Assembly (NCBI GenBank): GCA_004292855.1
Contig: RDXN01000050.1
Coordinates: forward strand, 1-64,000
Direction of reading: 5' to 3'
DNA length: 64,000 nt
Origin: Cytophagales bacterium
Lineage (GTDB): Bacteria; Bacteroidota; Bacteroidia; Cytophagales; Spirosomataceae
Shown: piece after piece, positions 57,482 to 64,000 of the stretch
Layout of the letters: the number at the start of each line of letters is the position of its first letter
How positions within the stretch are numbered: the stretch's first letter is position 1
Translations under genes and position numbers: made by a program
The notes under the pieces: generated by a model
What the model saw: the letters and a program-made list of their open reading frames with translations, nothing else
What the model was told of the DNA's origin: nothing
Databases searched by the model: none

Positions 57482-58720
57482 CCGCCGAATCGACTGAATC
57501 GCGGACCGGACGGTGTGGTAGTTGATTTTCCACGAGTGGCCCATGTGCGTCCAGATGGGTTGGCCCTCGCGGGTCATGAGCGGCCACCACTCGCCCACGG
57601 CGGGGCTCACCATCTTGTCGAGCACGAAGCGGTGGACGTTTTCGTAGGCTCGTGCGTAGGTTTCGTCGCCCGTCACGCGGTAGGCATCCAGAAACGCAAT
57701 CAGGATTTCGGCCTGTTGCCAGAACTCCTTTTCGCGGTCGTAGACGGCCCCGGCGTGGGAACCTTCCACAAAGATTCCACCCTGTTCCCAGTCGACGCCG
57801 TAGGTCACGGCATGGTGGAGCGGCTTTCGGAACGCATCGCCGTAAGTGTCGTAGGGAAGTTGCAGGATGTCGAGGGCATGGAGGAGCAGCCAACCGAATT
57901 CGCCGTTGTGGCCGTAGCTCGTGTTGTCGTCGGCGGCTTGTTTCACCCCCCCGTCGGCGAAACGGTCCCAACCCCAAATCACGTCGAACTTGATTTGTGG
58001 AGCCACCCGCCAGTCGGCCCAAAACTGCGGGATGCCGGTGCCAAATTCGGGGTGCATGATTCGGCTCGTGAGCAGGTCGATCACCTCTAGCAACTTACGC
58101 CGGTGCAGGGGGAGTTGACTTGCTTCGTAGAGCGTGGTGAACGCTTCCATCAGGTGCATGTGGACATCGAGGGTTTTGCGGTCGCCCCCCGCCGAGCCGG
58201 GGCCTTTGAGGGTCCAGTCGCGCCAGAACATCTCGAAATAACCGCCGTGGCAGGTGTCGACGGCATTTTTCTGCAACAAGGCAAAAAGCCCTTTGGCGTG
58301 CGAAAGGCCGCGCATATCACCCGTAGCCAGGTAATATTCGCTTAGGGCGTAGATGGCGAAACTTTGGCCGTACACGATTTTTTGGTCGTTCAGGACGTTG
58401 CCGCGCCGGTCGGTCATCCAGTAAAATCCGCCGTACACATCGTCCCACATCCGGTCGAGCAGGTAATCAACGCCGTGCCGGGCAAGGTCGGCCAATTTGG
58501 TGCCCTGCCCGTAGCCGGCCCGATGCGCCGATGAGTACGTATAGATCGAGCGCGTTTGCGAGATGAGCGATTTCTCGTCGGTGCCCACGTCGTTGCCATG
58601 TTGGTCAAAATGGGTGATGAAGCCACCGTTGACTTGGTCGGCGGTGCGGCTTGTCCAGAACGGTAGCAACTGCGTGGTCAGGTGCGTGTGGAGTTCGTCG
58701 CGGAGTGTTTTTGGTTTCAT
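57464..58720 (-). CDS. AGE-family epimerase (N-acylglucosamine or cellobiose 2-epimerase)
   Basis: The 418-residue enzyme has the (alpha/alpha)6-barrel pattern of the AGE family. Catalytic-type histidines lie in VHMHLMEAFTTLYEA and SYGHNGEFGWLLLHA, and the C-terminal HMGHSWKINYH is characteristic. Members epimerise N-acylglucosamine, mannose or cellobiose at C2. With the GH9 cellulase, esterase and SusCD in the window, cellobiose is a reasonable guess. I start at ATG 58720; an upstream in-frame start would add only repeat-coded residues (MKRVALKLETAKP). The GTTTCA tandem array lies directly before the start. Confidence 0.87.
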   Translation of the reverse strand: MKPKTLRDELHTHLTTQLLPFWTSRTADQVNGGFITHFDQHGNDVGTDEKSLISQTRSIYTYSSAHRAGYGQGTKLADLARHGVDYLLDRMWDDVYGGFYWMTDRRGNVLNDQKIVYGQSFAIYALSEYYLATGDMRGLSHAKGLFALLQKNAVDTCHGGYFEMFWRDWTLKGPGSAGGDRKTLDVHMHLMEAFTTLYEASQLPLHRRKLLEVIDLLTSRIMHPEFGTGIPQFWADWRVAPQIKFDVIWGWDRFADGGVKQAADDNTSYGHNGEFGWLLLHALDILQLPYDTYGDAFRKPLHHAVTYGVDWEQGGIFVEGSHAGAVYDREKEFWQQAEILIAFLDAYRVTGDETYARAYENVHRFVLDKMVSPAVGEWWPLMTREGQPIWTHMGHSWKINYHTVRSAIQSIRRLEGLL

Positions 58721-58725
58721 TGGCT

Positions 58726-58970
58726 TTGCCGTTTCAAGTTTCAATGCTACGCGTTTCAAGTTTCAATGCTACGCGTTTCAGGTTTCAATGCTACGCGTTT
58801 CAGGTTTCAATGCTACGCGTTTCAGGTTTCAATGCTACGCGTTTCAATGGTTTCATTGGCCTTTGGCCGTTTCTGTTGAAAGGCGAAGTATGAAACGGCG
58901 AAGCCATTGAAACAGCGAAGCCATTGAAACAGCGAAGCCTTGAAGCGCGAAGCATTAAACTTGAAACTAC
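58726..58970. repeat. GTTTCA tandem word-repeat R3, locus 3
   Basis: About five tandem copies of the 22-base unit GTTTCAGGTTTCAATGCTAC followed by GC run from 58737 to about 58846. The flank further on holds complement words (GAAGCCATTGAAACAGC three times, CTTGAAAC). The array fills the gap between the PfkB gene and the AGE gene. There are no spacers, so it is not a CRISPR array. The same words are in the gap before yidD and in the sir coding region. Confidence 0.85.
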
Positions 58971-59959
58971 GTTATGTTTAAAATCTCCTCCGGTGTTGCC
59001 GTGCCGGTTTGGCTGAGTTTTTGGACCGTTACGGCGGCTGCCGCGTTGGCGAGCGCGAGGGCCTGCGAGGGCGAGGCACCAGCCCCCAAAGCTGCTGTGA
59101 GAGCCGCTACGACTGTGTCGCCCGCACCCACGGTGTCGAGTGGGCCGGGCAGAGATAGACCCGCCACGGCGTGCGTATGCTTGTCGTCCAGATACAACAT
59201 GCCAGCCTCACCCCGCGTGATGACTAACGGCCCGCCGGTTTGTCGGGTGAGAGCTGCGCCGTGTTTTACGCACCAATCGGTGTCAGGATTTTGAGGGTGG
59301 TTAATGTTTAGAAAGCGAGCGAGTTCGGCGGTGTTAACCTTGAGCGTAACGCCCCGGAGCAAAGCCCCACTGTCGCGTAGGTCGGCTACGAAACGGACGG
59401 TTGGGTGTTGCCGGATCAGTTCATTAAGCGGGCCGATGCGGTCGGGCGTGAGTAAGGGCGACGGAAACTGCTGGTTGATAATGAGTGCATCGAGCTGGGG
59501 CAGGCGTTGCCGGAGGGCGTCAAGAAGATAATTAAAGTCGTTGTCGGACAGGGTGTTATGGCTCCCGAAATCGATTCGATTGGCCTCGGTGTCTCCCTGC
59601 ATGGGTTTGGCATACACGCAGGTGTCCCAGTCTTCGCCAACGGTGAGCAAATGGTCTGTTTGTACATCCTGACGCTCGAACAGGTGGCGCATCTCCCGCC
59701 CGAACAGGTCAGGCCCCACGCAACCCATCACCCAAACGGTGCCTATACCCAGAGCCAGCAGGTTTTGCACCACGTTGCCAGCCGCCCCCAACGACGCTCG
59801 TGGTTGCGCCCCCCAGTGTACGCCAAGGCCTGTTTCGAGGGAAATTTCGCCGGTCTGGGTTTGGTAATCAAAATACAAATCGACCGCAAAGTCGCCAATA
59901 ATACCAACCTTGAGCGACGGTATTCGGGTGAAGATAAGGGATGGGAAATCAGGAGGCAT
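58967..59959 (-). CDS. PfkB-family sugar kinase
   Basis: The 330-residue kinase phosphorylates a sugar or related compound with ATP. The N-terminal part holds VGIIGDFAVDLYF and SLGAAGNVVQNLLALG. The PfkB signature with catalytic aspartate is GPLDTVGAGDTVVAAL near 275-290. It resembles the RfaE/HldE kinase domain, but no nucleotidyltransferase domain is attached. It lies upstream of the AGE epimerase on the same strand, with the repeat array between. The two may act on the same sugar. Confidence 0.88.
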   Translation of the reverse strand: MPPDFPSLIFTRIPSLKVGIIGDFAVDLYFDYQTQTGEISLETGLGVHWGAQPRASLGAAGNVVQNLLALGIGTVWVMGCVGPDLFGREMRHLFERQDVQTDHLLTVGEDWDTCVYAKPMQGDTEANRIDFGSHNTLSDNDFNYLLDALRQRLPQLDALIINQQFPSPLLTPDRIGPLNELIRQHPTVRFVADLRDSGALLRGVTLKVNTAELARFLNINHPQNPDTDWCVKHGAALTRQTGGPLVITRGEAGMLYLDDKHTHAVAGLSLPGPLDTVGAGDTVVAALTAALGAGASPSQALALANAAAAVTVQKLSQTGTATPEEILNIT

Positions 59960-60038
59960 GGTTCAGTTTATCGGGCAGGAATATAGCCTTCAAAACCAAC
60001 CTGCCGGGCTGTTTCTACTGATGGAGCGTTGCCGGATT

Positions 60039-60482
60039 TCAGTAGGCTTCGTAATAATAAATCGCCCCATCGACGTAACCCTCATTGAAAACCAACTTGC
60101 CGCTACACGTCTCGATGATCCCATAAACATAGCCCAGATAAATCTTGTTGGGATGTGAAAGCGTGAAGTAGTTGGAGTTACTGGTCTGATTCAGGATGAA
60201 CGTAGTCGCGTGAAACAGTTGACCGCTTTTATAAATCTCGAATGTCTGATTTCGGTTAAAGACCAGCGTAACATCTTCAGTAGGTTTTGCCGGACCAGTT
60301 TGCACACAGTTGCCACAGCCCGTACCCACAAGCCGCCACCGGCCCGCCATGCGGTTGAGTGTTTCGGTTTGCGACAGTGCGTCGCGGCAATTAGCGAACG
60401 ACTCGGCAGTTGATGGCGGAAATACATTAACCTGGCAACTGGCGAGGAAGAGAAGGAAGAGGAAGGTGATTATAGATTTCAT
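60039..60482 (-). CDS. Hypothetical lipoprotein
   Basis: The 147-residue protein has a lipobox LLFLASC (cysteine at residue 16). The mature part is small and beta-rich with several cysteines (NCRDALS, GTGCGNC and ETCSGK). The arrangement AGRWRLVGTGCGNC followed by TLVFNRNQTFEIYKSG recalls small lipocalin-like lipoproteins of Bacteroidota. I cannot name a function. It stands alone between the PfkB gene and feoA. Confidence 0.75.
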   Translation of the reverse strand: MKSIITFLFLLFLASCQVNVFPPSTAESFANCRDALSQTETLNRMAGRWRLVGTGCGNCVQTGPAKPTEDVTLVFNRNQTFEIYKSGQLFHATTFILNQTSNSNYFTLSHPNKIYLGYVYGIIETCSGKLVFNEGYVDGAIYYYEAY

Positions 60483-60517
60483 GGTCAGTATTTTAAGGCG
60501 GTTTTGTGAAAATTATT

Positions 60518-60620
60518 GCTGACGCGATGGGCTTCGACAGGCTCAGCCTGACAGTCGAGTTAGTCCTACGAAATTGAGTCCCCTGTCAGGCTGAGCCTGT
60601 CGAAGCCCACACGCGGCAGC
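60518..60620. repeat. Palindromic repeat family R2, copy 2
   Basis: Core arms of 26 bases (60529-60554 and 60583-60608) carry CTTCGACAGGCTCAGCCTGA and are perfect. Outer arms GCTGACGCG / CGCGGCAGC are imperfect. It is related to the copy at 28676-28789. It lies in the 299-base gap before feoA; the rest of that gap holds the feoA promoter and no gene. Confidence 0.8.
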
Positions 60621-60695
60621 AACACCAACTCGTTTTGTGAAGACCCAAAACTACCCCCAACCGTTGGAACCGAACTCCGAAACTTTCTCGGTTTC

Positions 60696-60726
60696 TTGCA
60701 CGGACAAACTTTCCGCCGTAATCTTG
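60696..60726 (+). promoter_or_regulatory. Promoter of feoAB
   Basis: TTG (60696-60698), a 20-base spacer and TAATCTTG (60719-60726) fit the Bacteroidota promoter with one mismatch in the -7 box. The leader to the feoA ATG is about 50 bases. No clear Fur-type palindrome was recognised. Confidence 0.6.
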
Positions 60727-60781
60727 CGTTAATTAAACTGAATCTAAATAACAGCCGCCGAATCAACCCGGCACCACGGCC

Positions 60782-61006
60782 ATGAGCAAACGCAGTGTAG
60801 CAGACCTCAAAATTGGAGAACGTGCCACCATCATGGCCTTCAACGACCAATTGATGTCGCTCAAGCTCCTCGAAATGGGGTGTTTGCCCGGTGCCGAAAT
60901 CTGTCTTCACTGCAAAGCCCCGCTCGGCGATCCCATTTGCCTTAACGTGTCGGGCTATTGCCTGTCGATGCGCCGATCCGAAGCGGCTACTATTTTGGTG
61001 GAATAG
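60782..61006 (+). CDS. feoA: FeoA, ferrous iron transport accessory protein
   Basis: The 74-residue SH3-like protein matches FeoA: an N-terminal SVADLKIGERATIMAF, then LKLLEMGCLPGAEI and a C-terminal LSMRRSEAATILVE. FeoA is needed for full activity of the FeoB transporter. It is the first gene of the operon with feoB. Length is typical. Confidence 0.93.
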   Translation: MSKRSVADLKIGERATIMAFNDQLMSLKLLEMGCLPGAEICLHCKAPLGDPICLNVSGYCLSMRRSEAATILVE

Positions 61007-61074
61007 TTATCCTAATAGCCACAGACAGCGGTTTAATTTGGCTGGAAACTGCTCACTGCTCATTGCCAACTGTT

Positions 61075-63219
61075 TTGACACCCCCCGTAATAGCCCTTGT
61101 GGGCAACCCCAATGCCGGCAAATCGTCGTTGTTCAACCAACTGACCGGCCTGCGCCAAAAAACTGGCAATTTTCCCGGTGTTACGGTCGATAAAAAATCG
61201 GGCATGTGGCCCCTCGACGCCACCACCACCGTTACCGTAGTCGACTTCCCCGGCGTTTACTCCATTTACCCGAAATCGCTCGACGAGCAGATAGTTACCG
61301 ATATTTTGGCCAACCCGGCCCACCCCGATTATCCTGATGTAGCCGTGGTTGTGGTCGATGCTTCCAATCTTCATCGTAACTTGTTGTTGTTCACGCAGAT
61401 AGCTGATTTGGGTGTACCGACGGTGCTGGCCCTGAACATGCTCGACGTGGCTCGCGATCAAGGTAAGGAGGTGAACGGTGCCCGGTTGGCCATGCGGTTG
61501 GGGGTGCCCGTTATTCGCATCAACGCCCGTACGGGCGAGGGCATCGAGCAGGTACGCAAGGCCGTTCAGGGGCAACTGGCAAATCCCACTCTACCCGCTA
61601 AACTCTTTTTCGACCCCGCCGACGAAGCCCCCGGTCTTGTTGCCGATACCAAAGCACAATACGGTCTCGACAACAACTATCTGGCTCTTCAATATGTGAT
61701 TCAGCACGATGGGTTTTCGTTTCTGAACCGCGACCAACAGCTCGGTCTGGACACTCTTATCAAGACCCATCAATTCAGCGAAACGGCGTTTCAGGCTAAC
61801 GAGACCATTACGCGTTACAAGCGCATTGCAGCCCTGATGGGGGAGGCCATTACGCAGAAAACCGCCAACGATCAGCCCACCTGGAGCCAGAAACTCGACC
61901 GGATTTTACTGCATCCGGTGTGGGGGTACGCCATTTTCGGGTTTATCCTGCTCCTGATCTTTCAGGCCATCTTCGCCTGGGCTACCCCCTTGCAAGATGC
62001 CATCGACGAGGGCGTGGCCTGGCTCAACGGGACCCTTAAGCAAAACCTGCCTGCCGGTCCGTTAACTGATCTGCTCACTGATGGGATACTGGCCGGTATT
62101 GGCGGAATTCTGGTGTTTGTGCCGCAGATTGCCTTCCTGTTTTTGCTGGTGTCGCTGCTCGAAGAGTCGGGTTATATGTCGAGGGTGATGGTCATCATGG
62201 ACCGGATCATGCGCAAATTTGGGTTAAATGGCCGCTCGGTAGTGCCGCTCATTTCGGGCGTTGCCTGTGCAGTTCCGGCTATCATGGCTACCCGCAGCAT
62301 CGGCACTCGGCGCGACCGGCTTATCACGATTTTGGTAACGCCCCTCATGAGTTGCTCGGCCCGGTTGCCCATCTACACGATTCTGATCGCGCTCGTGGTG
62401 CCCAACACGCGGGTGCTAGGTTTGTTCAATATGCAGGGGTTGGCTCTTATGGCCCTGTATCTGCTCGGTTTGGTAAGCGCGTTGCTGGCGGCTTATGTGC
62501 TGAAATTAATCCTGAAAACGAAAGAGCGCAGTTTCTTCATCATGGAACTGCCTACGTTCAAACTACCCCGCTGGAACCATGTAGGCCTGAGCGTGTGGGA
62601 GAGTGTTCGGGCGTTTGTGTGGGAGGCTGGCCGCGTTATTCTGGCCATTTCCATTGTGCTTTGGGTATCGGCTAGCTACGGCCCCGGCGACTCCATGCAG
62701 CAAGCCGAAGACCGCGTTCGCCAACAGGGAGCTGCCCTTACTGCCGGGACGCCGGTGATGCGGCAATCCGACCGCGACCAGCTCGAAAACCGCGTTGCTG
62801 CCGCCCGACGCGAAGCATCCTATGCCGGACGGTTTGGCCATTTTATCGAGCCGGTCATCAAGCCCCTCGGCTACGACTGGAAAATCGGTATTGCCTTGTT
62901 AGCGTCGTTTGCTGCCCGCGAGGTATTTGTGGGTACAATGGCTACGATCTATAGCATTGGCGACGGGGCCGACGAAGAAGGTGTTACTATTCGCGAACGC
63001 CTGCGGGCCGAGCGCAACCCCGACACGGGCGGGCCTATGTATACGCCCGCTGTGGCCTGGTCGCTGCTCATTTTCTACGTGTTTGCCATGATGTGCATGA
63101 GCACCCTGGCCGCTACCCAACGCGAAACCAAAAGCTGGAAATGGCCCGCCGTGCAACTGGTCTACATGATGTTGCTGGCCTACGGGGCGGCCTTCGTCAC
63201 GTATCGGGTGTTATCGTAA
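61075..63219 (+). CDS. feoB: FeoB, ferrous iron transporter
   Basis: The membrane protein begins with a G domain: GNPNAGKSS (G1), a threonine in GVTVDKKSG (G2), VDFPGVYS (G3) and NMLDVARDQG (G4). A helical spacer leads to a transporter domain with FIEPVIKPLGYDWKIG and two Gate regions. I favour TTG 61075, because FeoB proteins begin just before the first G motif and no ATG lies there. Another TTG at 60958 would overlap feoA. It imports Fe(II) across the inner membrane. The gap to feoA is 68 bases and includes a GCTCACTGCTC word like family R4. Confidence 0.95.
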   Translation: MTPPVIALVGNPNAGKSSLFNQLTGLRQKTGNFPGVTVDKKSGMWPLDATTTVTVVDFPGVYSIYPKSLDEQIVTDILANPAHPDYPDVAVVVVDASNLHRNLLLFTQIADLGVPTVLALNMLDVARDQGKEVNGARLAMRLGVPVIRINARTGEGIEQVRKAVQGQLANPTLPAKLFFDPADEAPGLVADTKAQYGLDNNYLALQYVIQHDGFSFLNRDQQLGLDTLIKTHQFSETAFQANETITRYKRIAALMGEAITQKTANDQPTWSQKLDRILLHPVWGYAIFGFILLLIFQAIFAWATPLQDAIDEGVAWLNGTLKQNLPAGPLTDLLTDGILAGIGGILVFVPQIAFLFLLVSLLEESGYMSRVMVIMDRIMRKFGLNGRSVVPLISGVACAVPAIMATRSIGTRRDRLITILVTPLMSCSARLPIYTILIALVVPNTRVLGLFNMQGLALMALYLLGLVSALLAAYVLKLILKTKERSFFIMELPTFKLPRWNHVGLSVWESVRAFVWEAGRVILAISIVLWVSASYGPGDSMQQAEDRVRQQGAALTAGTPVMRQSDRDQLENRVAAARREASYAGRFGHFIEPVIKPLGYDWKIGIALLASFAAREVFVGTMATIYSIGDGADEEGVTIRERLRAERNPDTGGPMYTPAVAWSLLIFYVFAMMCMSTLAATQRETKSWKWPAVQLVYMMLLAYGAAFVTYRVLS

Positions 63220-63220
63220 C

Positions 63221-63238
63221 GCGGTTTTCCAAAACCGC
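63221..63238. terminator. Short hairpin after feoB
   Basis: GCGGTTTT and AAAACCGC pair with almost no loop (63221-63238) one base after the feoB stop. No T run follows. It may end the feoAB transcript weakly. Confidence 0.4.
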
Positions 63239-63321
63239 GATTTATCCGAAGTGCTGTTCCAACCTTTGCCGATTAAGACGGGTCTTGTTGTAAATTGGTA
63301 ACCCCAAAACGTGCATCCGGT

Positions 63322-64000
63322 ATGAAACACCACTCCATTCTGCTTTTCATTTTCTGCCTTTTGCTTACCCGTACCACATTGGCGCAGACAACGCCCGGCA
63401 TCACTACGCTCCCGCTGGAGGTTTCGGCGGTGTGTCCGGGGTCGGTAATTGCCGTGCCGTTTTCGTACACGGGCAAGGTGGGGAAAGTGGTGGTGCAACT
63501 TTCGAGTGGTGACAGTTTCACGACGATCAACACGGAGACGAAAACGTTAAGTACTGATAACCAGTATCCTGTCAGTGTTCATGCTAGAATTCCTGATTCA
63601 ATCGAAACGACTCAAATTTATCAGGTGCGGGTTGTGGGGGAGAATTCGTCCGTAATAAGTCAGGCTAGCCCAACGCGGCTCATGGTAAGGGGTGGAGCAA
63701 AGCCTCCTAAACCGGTTGTCGACTCACTAGTTCGGGTTTGTTCTCGTAGTTCAGCCAACGATTATATGGTATCACTTTATGCTGGCTTAGTACCGAATGC
63801 AGCAATTAGCGTCTATATTGATGAAAATGGTCCTGATTTTCCCACTGGTAATTATCGAATTGGCTATAGTTTCGACAAGACTAAGGGGTACATAGAGGTC
63901 TATAAGGGGTTCCAAACTTATCCTTGCAACTTGCATCAGAGAGACTTCTATTTCACGCAGACAGTAGATGGATGTGAGAGCGACAAAGCTAAAATGGTGT
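63322..64000 (+). CDS. Start of a secreted protein, cut by the window end
   Basis: ATG 63322 opens a frame that stays open to the last base, so the protein is partial (226 codons seen). A signal peptide is clear (MKHHSILLFIFCLLLTRTTLAQ). The first mature domain is a small beta-type one with VCPGSVIAVPFSY, the pattern of Bacteroidota surface proteins built from repeated Ig-like units. Paired cysteines occur later. From about 63540 the bases become clearly more AT-rich than upstream genes, which suggests a laterally acquired or fast-evolving region. It may carry a type IX tail beyond the window. Confidence 0.75.
   Translation, partial: MKHHSILLFIFCLLLTRTTLAQTTPGITTLPLEVSAVCPGSVIAVPFSYTGKVGKVVVQLSSGDSFTTINTETKTLSTDNQYPVSVHARIPDSIETTQIYQVRVVGENSSVISQASPTRLMVRGGAKPPKPVVDSLVRVCSRSSANDYMVSLYAGLVPNAAISVYIDENGPDFPTGNYRIGYSFDKTKGYIEVYKGFQTYPCNLHQRDFYFTQTVDGCESDKAKMV

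Noticed and set aside
57444-58022. Extension of the ccmB frame upstream through the epimerase gene
   Set aside because: The extra part encodes Arg/Pro-rich nonsense, while the epimerase frame is well supported; ccmB proteins begin near the ATG at 57443 or 57410.
58726-58860. Possible CRISPR array before the AGE gene
   Set aside because: The 22-base units are directly adjacent with no spacers, the same words occur elsewhere as palindromes, and no cas gene is present.

Overview
The window reads as chromosome of a Bacteroidota bacterium, most likely a GC-rich member of the Cytophagales (Spirosoma/Rudanella-like family). The grounds are a SusC/SusD pair, a type IX secretion tail on a cellulase, a GldE-like CBS membrane protein, many short lipoprotein signals, and promoters of the Bacteroidota form TTG-N20-TAnnTTTG. 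No rRNA, tRNA, integrase or CRISPR array was seen.

Layout: 1-300 holds a hairpin cluster and a palindromic repeat. 301-5377 (minus) is a tight signalling operon: FHA protein, a 30-residue membrane peptide, PP2C phosphatase and two Ser/Thr kinases. 5464-7306 is a PvuII-type restriction-modification system in which the controller-like HTH domain is fused to the nuclease. 7342-9540 carries hslU and a short-chain dehydrogenase. 9970-11672 is a DarTG toxin-antitoxin pair. 11788-20450 holds a serine hydrolase, an MFS transporter, a frameshifted GH9 cellulase, an orphan 2Fe-2S subunit, an L,D-transpeptidase-like protein, lgt and yidD. 20546-21591 is a PIN toxin-antitoxin pair followed by the stump of a restriction nuclease gene with a MITE in it. 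21590-24655 is siroheme synthesis plus a siroheme reductase.

24828-41991 is metabolic and envelope genes: esterase, SixA-like phosphatase, 6-phosphogluconate dehydrogenase, SusCD with an FG-GAP/UnbV lipoprotein, RidA, GMC oxidoreductase and a 2-hydroxyacid dehydrogenase. 42016-43779 is a cytosine-5 methyltransferase with a decayed HaeII-like nuclease. 43887-51494 holds DUF2911 and DUF937 proteins, a metalloprotease, a trypsin-like protease, an M20 deacetylase and a GldE-like protein. 51502-57443 (minus) is a cytochrome c maturation operon (ccmB, C, D, E, F) with a RelE-type toxin-antitoxin pair stitched between ccmE and ccmF, followed by a DUF6934 gene and a 55-residue ORF. 57464-64000 holds an AGE epimerase, a PfkB kinase, feoAB and the start of a secreted protein.

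Two themes stand out. First, small defence or addiction modules (PvuII system, DarTG, PIN pair, HaeII-like remnant, RelE pair) are scattered singly among housekeeping genes. Second, several families of short palindromic or word-like repeats fill the gaps. Some supply stop codons to the flanking genes, and some have entered coding sequence in frame (sir, ccmF and the FG-GAP protein). No function was assigned by database search; all calls rest on motifs and remembered families.
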